Positions 17,595-25,888 of a DNA stretch of 64,000 bases are shown here, piece after piece. The notes beneath the pieces were generated by a model. It searched no databases. It was not told where the DNA came from and saw only the letters and a list, made by a program, of their open reading frames with translations. This DNA is from Metabacillus rhizolycopersici (lineage in GTDB: Bacteria; Bacillota; Bacilli; Bacillales; Bacillaceae): contig NZ_JAIQUM010000006.1 in the NCBI RefSeq assembly GCF_020075705.1, positions 1 to 64,000 on the forward strand. Direction: 5' to 3'. The translations under genes and the position numbers were made by a program. Position 1 is the stretch's first letter, and each line of letters starts with the position of its first letter.

Positions 17595-17719
17595 GGCTGT
17601 TTTCAAAATGATTGTTGTTTTTTGATGGGCTAGAAGCCCGAATCAAGGAAAAAGAGCCAAACCGGTCACTGTTGATGGCGTTCTATATGACAATAGTAAC
17701 AAAGTTTGCGAAAACAGCC
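17595..17719. repeat. Small MITE-like element with terminal inverted repeats
   Basis: GGCTGTTTTC at 17595-17604 recurs inverted as GAAAACAGCC at 17710-17719. The 125-base interior has a small hairpin (GGGCT-AGA-AGCCC) and no gene. The element abuts the ribosome binding site of the next gene. Copy number elsewhere cannot be judged from this window. Confidence 0.45.
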
Positions 17720-17742
17720 ATTTGAAAAAGGAGGAGAATGTT

Positions 17743-19068
17743 TTGAAGGCAATGATTTCATTTTCAAACAGATTGATGCAAAGGTATATGCCTGATCCGT
17801 TTTTACTTGTAATTGTACTGACTTTTTTTGTGATTGGCCTTGCCGTTTTTTTGACAGATAGTACTCCAGTTCAAATCTTGGGTTTTTGGGGAGACGGTTT
17901 CTGGAACCTCTTAGAATTCTCTATGCAAATGGTCTTGATCGTTGTAACAGGACATGTTATGGCGAGTAGTCCATTTTTCAAAAAAATTTTAGGAAACTTA
18001 GCAAATATACCAAAGTCACCGGGTCAAGCGATTATCCTTGTAACTCTTGTAGCTCTAATTGCATGCTGGGTCAATTGGGGATTTGGTCTGATTATTGGAG
18101 CGTTGTTTGCAAAAGAGATTGCTAAGAAGGTAGAGGGTGTCGACTATCGATTGTTAATTGCGAGCGCTTATAGTGGATTTATTATATGGAGTGGAGGGCT
18201 TTCTTCCTCTGTCGCATTAACGATTGCCACTCCTGGTCACTTTACTGAAAAGCTCATAGGAGTTGTTCCAACAAGTGAAACTCTTTTTTCATCATTCAAT
18301 CTAGTTATTGTAATCGGTTTAATCATTTTAGTGCCTATTATCAACCGATTTATGATTCCACCGAAAGAACAAGCTTTTTTAATCGATCGTAAACTATTGG
18401 AAGAATCAGATGATATGCTAGCGAGTACAGCTGAGCAGATTGAAATGACACCTGCCGATCGTTTGGAAAACAGTAAGCTTCTATCCTTACTTATTGGTTT
18501 ATTGGGTCTTTCCTTTTTAGGATATTACATCGTTACGAACGGACTTGCTATTAATCTTAATATCATTAACTTTCTGTTTTTATTCATCGGAATTATCTTA
18601 CATAAAACACCGAAGCTATTTTTAGAAGCAATTGCAGGCTCAGTCAAAAGTGCAAGCGGAATTATTATTCAGTTTCCATTTTACGCAGGGCTAATGGGAA
18701 TTGTAACGGCTTCAGGGCTTGCAGGAATATTATCCAATGCGTTTATCGCGATTTCAAATGAGAATACATTCCACATGTTTACGTTATGGAGTGCGGGACT
18801 TGTAAACTTTTTCGTACCTTCGGGCGGAGGGCAATGGGCTGTTCAAGCTCCTGTTATGTTAGAGGCTGCTGAAGCACTGAACGTTTCCTTACCAAAAACA
18901 GCGATGGCTGTTGCATGGGGAGATGCTTGGACGAATATGATTCAACCGTTCTATGCATTGCCAGCATTAGCGATTGCTGGTTTAAAAGCAAAAGATATCA
19001 TGGGGTATGGCTTGATTATTATGTTAATTACCGGGATCTTTATTTCTGCAGTCTTTTACTTTTTATAA
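17743..19068 (+). CDS. Short-chain fatty acid transporter, AtoE family
   Basis: 441 residues, about eleven hydrophobic segments. Starts at the TTG at 17743, because AAGGAGGAG lies seven bases before it and overlaps the longer alternative from 17722. Family motifs include RYMPDPFLLVIVLTFF, INWGFGLIIGA-like CWVNWGFGLIIGALFA, and NFFVPSGGGQWAVQAP with DAWTNMIQPFYALP, all typical of AtoE/TIGR00366 permeases that import butyrate or acetoacetate with protons or sodium. It stands alone, with no acyl-CoA transferase nearby. A possible cre site lies upstream. Confidence 0.85.
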   Translation: MKAMISFSNRLMQRYMPDPFLLVIVLTFFVIGLAVFLTDSTPVQILGFWGDGFWNLLEFSMQMVLIVVTGHVMASSPFFKKILGNLANIPKSPGQAIILVTLVALIACWVNWGFGLIIGALFAKEIAKKVEGVDYRLLIASAYSGFIIWSGGLSSSVALTIATPGHFTEKLIGVVPTSETLFSSFNLVIVIGLIILVPIINRFMIPPKEQAFLIDRKLLEESDDMLASTAEQIEMTPADRLENSKLLSLLIGLLGLSFLGYYIVTNGLAINLNIINFLFLFIGIILHKTPKLFLEAIAGSVKSASGIIIQFPFYAGLMGIVTASGLAGILSNAFIAISNENTFHMFTLWSAGLVNFFVPSGGGQWAVQAPVMLEAAEALNVSLPKTAMAVAWGDAWTNMIQPFYALPALAIAGLKAKDIMGYGLIIMLITGIFISAVFYFL

Positions 19069-19110
19069 TCATTTTTTAACGAACGGGGTTGATTAAAAAA
19101 TAGACCTTAT

Positions 19111-19149
19111 AAAAATGCTCAGAGTTTTGTAAGACTCTGAGTATTTTTC
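19111..19149. terminator. Terminator after the fatty acid transporter
   Basis: AAAAATGCTCAGAGT pairs with ACTCTGAGTATTTTT with one G-U pair; the arms supply T-runs on both strands. Confidence 0.75.
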
Positions 19150-19524
19150 AGCTTGTTGGGAACCCCCTTTCAGAAAAGTATAGTTGAGAAAAGGTTTTTT
19201 TAATATTTCAGGTACAATATATAGTATAAAGAATGAGTTTGACACCACGATATATAGTGCCAAAATGATTGTAAAAAAGATTCCGAGATTTTCTCGACAG
19301 CCTTTCTTTGAGTTTAGGTGAGTTCTTACCTGTCAAAATATGAAAAAATAGCCCTCCATCTCACCAAAAAGATGGGATGGAGGACTATTCCGGATCGTTT
19401 TTTCTTTTATTTCAACTATTTTTCACTAGTTTATATGAAAACCGTTCAAGTTGCCGAGAATTAAAAGGATTTCTCGACAATCTGTTTAAAACTCCTTGGT
19501 TGACAAGGAGTTTTATTTTGTTAT

Positions 19525-19688
19525 AGGAAACTATAAAATTCTTGTACTGTGGATAAGCGCACGACAGCAAGCGTAAGCGCTTTTGTTCATGTCCAGAGTG
19601 CCCTTTTCTATTAAATGCTAAGCAAACCTTTTCTACACATGAATGTCATATTCGCCCTAGACTGACCAAGTCGCATGTGCTTTTCATA
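19525..19688. repeat. Dispersed repeat, degraded copy A
   Basis: The left part (CTATAAAATTCTTGTACTG, then GGATAAGCGCA..AGCGTAAGCG) matches the copy at 28363-28560, and the right end CGCCCTAGACTGACCAAG, then GCGCTT-like sequence and TTTTCA, matches the right ends of the copies at 28525-28558 and 55530-55562 with substitutions. Confidence 0.6.
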
Positions 19689-19829
19689 CTTCAATCAAAC
19701 ATTTATATTAGATTTTAATTTTGTAAATTAGTTAAAGCATGTAGAACAACCTTTTTGGTGCTTTTATATTATACAAAGGAAGGAGCTAATTCTTTATGAA
19801 AATCATCAAAGATAGGATGTCATAAGCTA

Positions 19830-21050
19830 ATGAGAACCATTGTTTTTATTGAAACGAATAAATCTGGATCGAGTAGAGAAGCAATCAAAGCGGCAGAACG
19901 ACTTGGCTTTTTTACCGTGTTATTAACGACTAAACAAAACTTCATTTCTCAACGAACAGAATTTCCCGATGTACATCAAATGATTTTTATGCAAAGATTC
20001 GATGATGCTAAATTAAAAGAAACCATCATCAGGCTACAAAAACAAGGGAAACGAATAAAAGCGATTTTGAGTTTTATAGATCCTTTTGTTCATTTAGCAG
20101 CAGCCCTATCTGAAGCATTTTGTCCTAATGTTGTCTTCACTGATCCAATTCTAAAAATGGAAGATAAGGTTTTAACTCGTGAGCTACTAAAAGACCTCCC
20201 AATGTCACCTCATCATGTTATTTATTCACCAGATGATTCCTTAGAGGATTTTATCCAAAAACAAAAGGAATTTTTACCCCTTATTGTAAAATCCCCCTTA
20301 TCTACCGGATCGAAAGATGTCCTTCTAGCAAATGATGAGAACGATTTAAGGCAATCAATGCAAGAATTACTAAAGAAAAAAGACAATGAAAAGATTTTAC
20401 TTGAGGAGTATTTATCAGGGCCTCAATATTTGATCGAAGCTTTCGTATACAATGGAAAAGTTCATATTATTGCAATCATCGAACAAGAGATTACGTTTGT
20501 AAAACGCTTTATCGTAACTGGATATTGTCTTTTAACAGAAATCAATCATGCCTTATACGATAAAATCTATGAGACAGTAAGTTCTATCTTACAAGCTTTT
20601 CAAATGAAAAATGGTACATGTCACCTAGAAATGCGCTTAGTACAAGGAACATTGAAATTAATTGAAATCAACCCGAGAATTTCAGGTGGTGCGATGAATC
20701 GAATCATTGAAGTTGGATATGGAATTAATTTGGTAGAAGAAACCATTCAATTACATTTAGGAAATGAACCTTGCCTCACTAAAAAACAAAGTAAATACGT
20801 ATATGTACATTATTTAACTGTTGACAAGAGAGGAAAGCTAATGAAGGTGACAGGGAAAAATCACAGCTCTCAATATCCTGGTGTAGAAGAGGTATTTATT
20901 AGACCCCGTAAAGGACAGATATTACGTCCCCCTTTATCAATGGGAGACCGTTGCGGATACATCTTGGCAACATCAGATGATAAAGAGGAAGCGAAAAGAA
21001 TCGCCAGAGAAACAGCCAGTAAAGTACGTTTTCATCTTGATCCATTCTGA
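19830..21050 (+). CDS. ATP-grasp ligase
   Basis: 406 residues. An N-terminal pre-ATP-grasp Rossmann domain (IVFIETNKSGSSREAIKAAERLGF) precedes an ATP-grasp domain: LIVKSPLSTGSKDV with the ATP-binding Lys, ILLEEYLSGPQYLIE, CHLEMRLVQGTLKLIEINPRISGG with metal-binding Glu/Asn. This resembles the BacD/YwfE-type L-amino acid ligases and carboxylate-amine ligases, which join two amino acids or related acids. It precedes a YheC/YheD-type ATP-grasp gene by 79 bases. Product unknown. Confidence 0.8.
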   Translation: MRTIVFIETNKSGSSREAIKAAERLGFFTVLLTTKQNFISQRTEFPDVHQMIFMQRFDDAKLKETIIRLQKQGKRIKAILSFIDPFVHLAAALSEAFCPNVVFTDPILKMEDKVLTRELLKDLPMSPHHVIYSPDDSLEDFIQKQKEFLPLIVKSPLSTGSKDVLLANDENDLRQSMQELLKKKDNEKILLEEYLSGPQYLIEAFVYNGKVHIIAIIEQEITFVKRFIVTGYCLLTEINHALYDKIYETVSSILQAFQMKNGTCHLEMRLVQGTLKLIEINPRISGGAMNRIIEVGYGINLVEETIQLHLGNEPCLTKKQSKYVYVHYLTVDKRGKLMKVTGKNHSSQYPGVEEVFIRPRKGQILRPPLSMGDRCGYILATSDDKEEAKRIARETASKVRFHLDPF

Positions 21051-21129
21051 AAATTTTGAATGATATTCATTAATAGAGAGTGATTTTAATTTCGTAGTGG
21101 ATTATAGAGAGAGGTGGAATAAAAATATC

Positions 21130-22188
21130 ATGACCCTAATTGGAATGCTTCATCATCGTGAAGACCCCAAAAATGTAAAAAAATCATATGCATATGCTGC
21201 TGTAGCAAAAGCAGAAGGTATAGATTTTTTTTACTTTACTCCAAGGAAAGTAAATATTAAAGAGCAAAAAATTTTAGGGAAAGCCTATGAAAACGGTGAG
21301 TGGATCGAAAAGGAATTTCCCTTTCCTGACGCCATATATAATGCAAGTTATCCTGTAGGTGATAAAGCTGAGCAAATCTTTGATTATTTGTCTGATATGA
21401 TCCCGTTTACAAGTCATTCAATTGGAGATAAATTATCTGTTTATAATAGAATTAATCAAGCGAAAGAATTTGAACAATACCTTATTCCTTTTTATAAAAT
21501 AACTGACGTTCAGATTGTATTTCACATGATAAAACTGTATGGCAAAGTGATTATTAAACCGTTGTCTGGACATCAAGGCGGGGGCATCGTTTTCATTGAA
21601 GAATATGGAGAAAATCATTACAAAATTAATGAGACAGGGGTAAGATCAATAATTAATAAAAAACAATTGGTCGACTTTATATCTCTTAAAATAAAAGAAA
21701 AAGGTTACTTAGTTCAACAGTTTATTTCATGTCAAATAAAATCTGGTCATGTTTTTGATTTCAGATTGCACCTACAAAAAAATGGGGAAGGAAAATGGGT
21801 TATTACTTCTATCTTTCCAAGGATAGGGCGTTTTGGGAGTATTACAGCAAATATGGGTAGTGGTGGTTATAGCACTTATTTAGATTCATTTTTAAAAATA
21901 GAGTTTGATGATTCCTGGTATGATATGAAGAGGTATCTTGAACAGTTTGCGTTAAGCTTTTCAAACCATTTTGATTCTTTATATGACAGTGTTTCATTGG
22001 ATGAATTAGGAATTGATGTCGGAATCGATGAGAACCAAAAACTATGGTTGTTTGAAGTAAATTGGAGACCAGGTCCGCCTGTTATATATAAACTTGAATT
22101 AGATGTAGCTAGAAATACGATACTATATGCTAAATATTTATCTGATACAAGAAAGCACAAACTAGACAATACTACCGATAAATTTTGA
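21130..22188 (+). CDS. YheC/YheD-family ATP-grasp protein
   Basis: 352 residues from the ATG at 21130, downstream of AGAGAGGTGG; an earlier GTG at 21097 is less well placed. The N-terminus (MTLIGMLHHREDPKNVKKSYAYAAVAKAEG), FPDAIYNASYP, VIIKPLSGHQGGGI, DFRLHLQKNGEGKWV and LGIDVGIDENQKLWLFEVNWRPGPP are the hallmarks of the YheC/YheD endospore coat-associated ATP-grasp family. In B. subtilis relatives are found in the spore coat; the ligation catalysed is unknown. Likely one transcription unit with the preceding ligase. Confidence 0.82.
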   Translation: MTLIGMLHHREDPKNVKKSYAYAAVAKAEGIDFFYFTPRKVNIKEQKILGKAYENGEWIEKEFPFPDAIYNASYPVGDKAEQIFDYLSDMIPFTSHSIGDKLSVYNRINQAKEFEQYLIPFYKITDVQIVFHMIKLYGKVIIKPLSGHQGGGIVFIEEYGENHYKINETGVRSIINKKQLVDFISLKIKEKGYLVQQFISCQIKSGHVFDFRLHLQKNGEGKWVITSIFPRIGRFGSITANMGSGGYSTYLDSFLKIEFDDSWYDMKRYLEQFALSFSNHFDSLYDSVSLDELGIDVGIDENQKLWLFEVNWRPGPPVIYKLELDVARNTILYAKYLSDTRKHKLDNTTDKF

Positions 22189-22209
22189 TTATTGTAAAAT
22201 TCACACGAA

Positions 22210-22246
22210 AGAGAGGCTGTCTCAAAAGTACGACAGCCTCTTTATA
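22210..22246. terminator. Terminator between convergent genes
   Basis: AGAGGCTGTC pairs with GACAGCCTCT around a ten-base loop, followed by TTTATAATC on the plus strand. Confidence 0.75.
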
Positions 22247-22315
22247 ATCTTTAAAAATCTATGCTACATTCTACTGCAATAAAACTAAACAGAAATTTCC
22301 TTTTGTTGGAGCGAA

Positions 22316-22843
22316 TTAAACTTCTTCTTGGTTGCCGCTCTCACCATCATTTACTGCAACACCGTCTCCGCCAACAGCATGTTGCTGTTTAGTATTTGAA
22401 CTTGCAATGGCAGCATTAGTTCCACCAGCACTGTCGGTTCCGCCACCACTTGCTACTTGTGTAGCAGACGAGACTTCTCCAGCTTGATTAATCTGATTAT
22501 TGATGACAATAACAATTTCATCGTCATCGTCACAATTTCCATGCTTTTCGTGCGGCTCATATTGATTACCATTCATACCAAAGTTTTTGGCTTCCCCCTC
22601 AGCTCCCACACTCTGTTGCTGTTCTGTATTAGACGAATCGATGGCAGCGTTATTCCCTGCTGCACTATTTCGCCCAGCCCCACTTGCAATTTGCGTGGTA
22701 TTTGGTGCACTGGTGAACTGGTTGTTAATAATAAGTACTATTTTAGTTTTATCAGATATCGGAAATCTAGCAACGATTCGTTCCCCGTCATTTTCGACAA
22801 AGACATTTTCTGTTTCAGCATCATGATTTTTATCTAAACTCAT
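22316..22843 (-). CDS. N/Q/G/A/S-rich protein with two tandem internal repeats
   Basis: 175 residues starting MSLDKNHDAETE at 22843, behind AAAGGGGG; the open frame extends further upstream but without a site. Two copies of a ~50-residue module are visible: IVLIINNQ..TTQIASGAGRNSAAGNNAAIDSSNT-EQQQSVGAEGEA and IVIVINNQ..ATQVASGGGTDSAGGTNAAIASSNT-KQQHAVGGDGVA, separated by an acidic linker (CDDDDE). Alternating small, Asn and Gln residues around regular Gly resemble beta-solenoid or amyloid-type surface proteins. No signal peptide. I do not recognise the family. A spore-surface role is conceivable, but only from the company it keeps. Confidence 0.65.
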   Translation of the reverse strand: MSLDKNHDAETENVFVENDGERIVARFPISDKTKIVLIINNQFTSAPNTTQIASGAGRNSAAGNNAAIDSSNTEQQQSVGAEGEAKNFGMNGNQYEPHEKHGNCDDDDEIVIVINNQINQAGEVSSATQVASGGGTDSAGGTNAAIASSNTKQQHAVGGDGVAVNDGESGNQEEV

Positions 22844-23128
22844 TTTGAAACCCCCTTTCTTAAATAAATCTAGCAAAGGTATCACACATATTTTTACGTT
22901 TGTATGTGGTGAAATTTTCTCAAAGTGTATTTTGGATAAAATGTGGCTCGAGACCCCTAGTACTATAAAATGCTGAATGAAAAAAATTGCTTGTAGAGGT
23001 GTACAATATTTATCATTTGATTGAAAAAGGGCTGAAATTTTCAACCATCGAATAAACGAGAGTATTTTCTAAAAAATTTAGAAAAACAAAGTTTTAGAGT
23101 GAAATAAGTCCTTAGGGAGGAATCAATC

Positions 23129-23221
23129 GTGAAAAAGAAAGTTGGAACTTGTGCAAATTGCAAAAAAAACAATTTATTGTTTGCCCTGTTTTTCGTATGT
23201 CTAATTGCCTCGTTAAGCTAA
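23129..23221 (+). CDS. 30-residue microprotein with CxxC and hydrophobic tail
   Basis: GTG start eight bases after AGGGAGG. The product begins MKKKVGTCANCKK and continues into a hydrophobic segment (LLFALFFVCLIASLS) that could span or insert into a membrane. The KVGTCxxCKK opening is shared with the microprotein at 23332, suggesting a duplication in which this copy lost the second CxxC. The good ribosome binding site argues for translation. Confidence 0.5.
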   Translation: MKKKVGTCANCKKNNLLFALFFVCLIASLS

Positions 23222-23331
23222 TGGGTACTCGTTATCATGTACGAGGAGTGAATAAATAGTAGTGATTGACGATATATTCTAGGGAATCAGATTGAGAGAA
23301 AAGAATTAAATCCACAGGGAGGGTGCAAGTA

Positions 23332-23481
23332 ATGGAAGAAAAAGTAGGAACGTGCGTTTGTTGTAAGAAAACAATCTATTGTTTGGACGGCTTTTTAGAT
23401 GGAGTGATAACAGAAGAAAAAATCCTATTTTGCCATTCATGTCTGAAAGAAAAAACTCAGTTTGAGAAAGAAATGCTCTGA
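23332..23481 (+). CDS. 49-residue double-CxxC (zinc-ribbon-like) microprotein
   Basis: ATG start nine bases after AGGGAGGG. The sequence has two cysteine pairs, GTCVCCKK near residues 7-10 and LFCHSCLKEK about 26 residues later, the layout of a small zinc ribbon. It shares its first ten residues with the microprotein at 23129. It lies 89 bases before the nitroreductase gene. Family not recognised. Confidence 0.55.
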   Translation: MEEKVGTCVCCKKTIYCLDGFLDGVITEEKILFCHSCLKEKTQFEKEML

Positions 23482-23570
23482 CCTAAAAAGTAAAAGTGTT
23501 GGATTTGTCATTATTTGTTAAAGTGAGAGAAGATCTCTAACTATTTATTTGAAAGATTGGGGGAAATAGA

Positions 23571-24104
23571 ATGGAGTTTAACGATGTGGTAAGAAGTAGA
23601 CGTGAGACGACAAGTTTTCTAAACCAACGAATTTCCGATGAAATAATCGAAGAGATCTTAGAAACGGCATGGTTAGCACCTACTGGTAATAATTTACCTT
23701 CGAGAGAGTTTATCGTTGTAAATGAAAGAATGATGTTAGATCATCTTGCAAGCACAACCCCATATGTCCAGTGGTTAAAACAAGCAAACTACGCAATTGT
23801 AATCACAGCACGACCTACTATAAGTAAGTATTGGTTGCAGGATTCATCCATTGCAAGTGGATATATCTGGTTAGCAGCTGTCAACGCAGGATTAGGTTGT
23901 GCTTATGGTGCAGTATTTAATGCTGTAGATGAAATAGAATCTAAGCAGAGAGAAACGTATGTAAAAGAAGCTTTGAACATTCCAGATGACAGAAGAGTTT
24001 TAACAATTTTAGGTTTGGGCTATGCTAAGGAAAAACCGAATAAAAAGGATTTGTCTAATAAAAATGAGATCATCTACTATCATTCATTTCGGAGCGGAGT
24101 TTAA
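23571..24104 (+). CDS. Nitroreductase-family flavoprotein
   Basis: 177 residues. The N-terminal RSRRETTSFLNQRISDEIIEEILETAWLAPTGNNLPSREFIVV is the FMN-binding signature, with SIASGYIWLAAVNAGLGCAYG in the middle and ILGLGYAKEKPNKKDLSNK near the end. Such enzymes use FMN and NAD(P)H to reduce nitro, quinone or enoate compounds, or act as dehydrogenases. Shorter than the classic NfsB type, as is usual for this branch. GGGGG-type ribosome binding site in front. Confidence 0.82.
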   Translation: MEFNDVVRSRRETTSFLNQRISDEIIEEILETAWLAPTGNNLPSREFIVVNERMMLDHLASTTPYVQWLKQANYAIVITARPTISKYWLQDSSIASGYIWLAAVNAGLGCAYGAVFNAVDEIESKQRETYVKEALNIPDDRRVLTILGLGYAKEKPNKKDLSNKNEIIYYHSFRSGV

Positions 24105-24246
24105 AACGTAATCTGACCATTAATATTGTCTCAAGAATAACGTATAACTTTCGTTCGCAAGATGTTTTATTTTAGCCGATGTATTATAATGGCTTAGCAT
24201 GCTTAAAAAAATAAATTATGATTCAATCATTGAAGGAGATAAACGA

Positions 24247-24459
24247 ATGTCTAATACAGAAAATAATAATGAACAAAATACGCAATCAAATGAAAAAAAG
24301 AAGGTTAGCTTACAGGAGCTAATGAAACAGCAACTTGCAAATAAAAAACAAGCGCAACAAAATGGTCAACAGTCAAATAAGGGATTGGCACCTAATCAAA
24401 AGATGAAAAGCCAGCAATCGAAAAAGACGAGTAATACACGTAGAAAAATGGGAAGTTAA
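24247..24459 (+). CDS. Small basic, glutamine/lysine-rich protein of unknown function
   Basis: 70 residues from the ATG at 24247, behind GAAGGAGAT; a longer frame from 24199 lacks a site. The protein is highly hydrophilic, with a short amphipathic stretch (VSLQELMKQQLANKKQAQQ) and a basic C-terminus (KKTSNTRRKMGS). Similar small Lys/Gln-rich proteins are common in Bacillaceae; function unknown. It could bind nucleic acid, judging only from charge. Confidence 0.65.
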   Translation: MSNTENNNEQNTQSNEKKKVSLQELMKQQLANKKQAQQNGQQSNKGLAPNQKMKSQQSKKTSNTRRKMGS

Positions 24460-24478
24460 TAGAATAGATTAGTTTGTT

Positions 24479-24519
24479 AAACACCGTGAAGATTAGTAAA
24501 TCCGACACGGTGTTTTTTT
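24479..24519 (+). terminator. Intrinsic terminator
   Basis: AAACACCGTG-type arm pairs with CACGGTGTTT, followed by a run of seven T. Confidence 0.8.
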
Positions 24520-24671
24520 GTAATCTAAAAAAAAGGACATTTTAGCATACCTATTAGTTGGCAATTTTTTCATATAATTAGGTCTAAACACGTAAAAATC
24601 GGTCTCTACCTTAGAATTTTAACTAAACCTCCGTATTGTTTGATGGATATAAATAAGGAGGTAAGAGTTTG

Positions 24672-25472
24672 ATGAAAAAGAAATGGGGCTTAGTACTAGT
24701 TGTATTAACGATAACTGGTATCGGGTTGTTCTTTCCCTCAATCGGTGAGGCAACACTTGGGGATCGAACATTAAAAAAAGGAATGGTACATAACGATGTA
24801 AAGGAATTACAAGAGTATTTACTAGCAAAAGGGGAGTTTCCATATCATACAGCAACAGGTTACTTCGGAGATATAACCGTGGAGGCAGTAAAAGAATTTC
24901 AGAAAAAGAAAAGATTAAAAGTTGATGGAATTGCTGGGCCACAAACGAATAACAAATTAAAAGTACTTCGTTCCGGAGATATGGGAATGCCCATTATCAA
25001 GCTGCAACGATTATTAAAATCATGGGGTCATTATAATGGAACGATTGATGGTATTTATGGAAGTGGAACAAAAAATGCTGTGATTCAATTTCAAAAGAAA
25101 ATGAGTCTAACTGCTGATGGCATCGCAGGTCCACAAACATTCAACAAGCTAAACGATAAAGCAACCGAAGTAGCTAATTCAACGAAGGAATTAACGGTTG
25201 AAAGTACAGCATATACAGCATATTGCGACGGTTGTTCAGGGATAACGAAATTAGGTATTGATTTAAGAAAATATCCAGATGGTAAAGTAGTAGCTGTAGA
25301 TCCAAACGTCATTCCATTAGGATCAACAGTCGAAGTAGAAGGATATGGTACGGCAGTAGCGGCAGATGTAGGTGGAGGCATTAACGGAAATGAACTTGAT
25401 CTATTTTTCGCGAATGAAACGTCAGCATTAAATTGGGGAAGAAAAAGTGTTAAAGTGAGAGTAAGAAATTAA
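24672..25472 (+). CDS. Secreted cell-wall protein: two peptidoglycan-binding repeats plus 3D domain
   Basis: 266 residues from the ATG at 24672, nine bases after AAGGAGG. A signal peptide (KKKWGLVLVVLTITGIGLFF..GEA) is followed by two PG_binding_1 repeats (about 30-90 and 95-155, each ending VDGIAGPQT-NNKL or ADGIAGPQT-FNKL) and a C-terminal 3D domain whose conserved Asp residues lie in VAVDPNVIPLGS, AADVGGGI and NELDLFF. The 3D fold resembles the catalytic domain of lytic transglycosylases, so it probably cuts or remodels peptidoglycan outside the cell. Single-gene unit with its own terminator. Confidence 0.88.
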   Translation: MKKKWGLVLVVLTITGIGLFFPSIGEATLGDRTLKKGMVHNDVKELQEYLLAKGEFPYHTATGYFGDITVEAVKEFQKKKRLKVDGIAGPQTNNKLKVLRSGDMGMPIIKLQRLLKSWGHYNGTIDGIYGSGTKNAVIQFQKKMSLTADGIAGPQTFNKLNDKATEVANSTKELTVESTAYTAYCDGCSGITKLGIDLRKYPDGKVVAVDPNVIPLGSTVEVEGYGTAVAADVGGGINGNELDLFFANETSALNWGRKSVKVRVRN

Positions 25473-25505
25473 GAGATTCGTTTGAAAATTAGATCTTGTA
25501 AGAGT

Positions 25506-25545
25506 AAAAAGGCGATTCTTTATTTGATATGAATCGCCTTTTTTG
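25506..25545. terminator. Bidirectional-looking terminator
   Basis: AAAAAGGCGATTC pairs with GAATCGCCTTTTTT around a 12-base loop. Confidence 0.85.
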
Positions 25546-25648
25546 TGGAAAATAATGGGCTGATTTCGTTTTTTGGAATGATTAAGGGGGAACAGTCATT
25601 TTATGTTTGAAAAACAAGAATAAAACCATTTTTTTCTACAAATTATAG

Positions 25649-25678
25649 TTGACAGGTCGGAATAATGGGATATATAAT
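25649..25678 (+). promoter_or_regulatory. SigmaA promoter of the TauE-type permease leader
   Basis: TTGACA (25649-25654) and TATAAT (25673-25678) with an 18-base spacer; transcription would start near 25685, about 200 bases before the permease. Confidence 0.7.
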
Positions 25679-25699
25679 TTGATTAATTAGTAATAAATT

Positions 25700-25870
25700 C
25701 GCCGATCGGAAAACCGAAGGCCTAACCTTATATCTTCTGTAGGGTTAGGTCTCTTTTTGTCTAATTCTTAATTGCCACCAAAACCGTTGCTTAAAGACTA
25801 AAGAGGGGTAGGGATCCGTGGCTGAAAAGATTAAGGTAAGTCTCGCTTTTACATTTTTATAAAATAAAGT
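25700..25870 (+). ncRNA. Structured leader RNA of unknown class with early terminator
   Basis: The leader contains a small nested hairpin GCC-GATCGG-AAAA-CCGAA-GGC (25701-25721) partly overlapping a terminator (25718-25759: AGGCCTAACC paired with GGTTAGGTCT, then five T), then GGGGTAGGGATCCGTGGCTG further down. The two hairpins share the GGCC bases, so they are mutually exclusive, as expected for an attenuator. I checked it against S-box, T-box, TPP, cobalamin, c-di-GMP and ydaO features and could not place it. Confidence 0.4.
25718..25759 (+). terminator. Attenuator-like terminator in the leader
   Basis: AGGCCTAACC pairs with GGTTAGGTCT (one G-U), loop of about 13-14 bases, then TTTTT, located between a good promoter and the permease gene. 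Confidence 0.65.
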
Positions 25871-25888
25871 GATTTTGGGGTGGATTGT

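Larger units (their letters stand above)
19069..19829. other. Gene-free interval with several hairpins and a degraded repeat
   Basis: Besides the terminator at 19111-19149 it holds a 16-bp hairpin (19347-19390, CCTCCATC arms, one mismatch), a terminator-like hairpin (19490-19512, AACTCCTTG/CAAGGAGTT plus T-run), the repeated words TTTCTCGACAGCC (near 19290) and TTTCTCGACAATC (near 19470), and a dispersed repeat copy (19525-19688). CACGATATATAGTG near 19245 is almost palindromic and resembles an NrdR-type box. No open frame worth calling. Confidence 0.55.

Noticed and set aside
22844..23044. N-terminal extension of the N/Q-rich protein
   Set aside because: AAAGGGGG and ATG at 22843 give a clear start; the extension is AT-rich promoter-like sequence.
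25801..25830. GGGGTAGGGATCCGTGG as a T-box sequence
   Set aside because: It does not fit the AGGGTGGNACCGCG core, and no specifier-loop region was found upstream.
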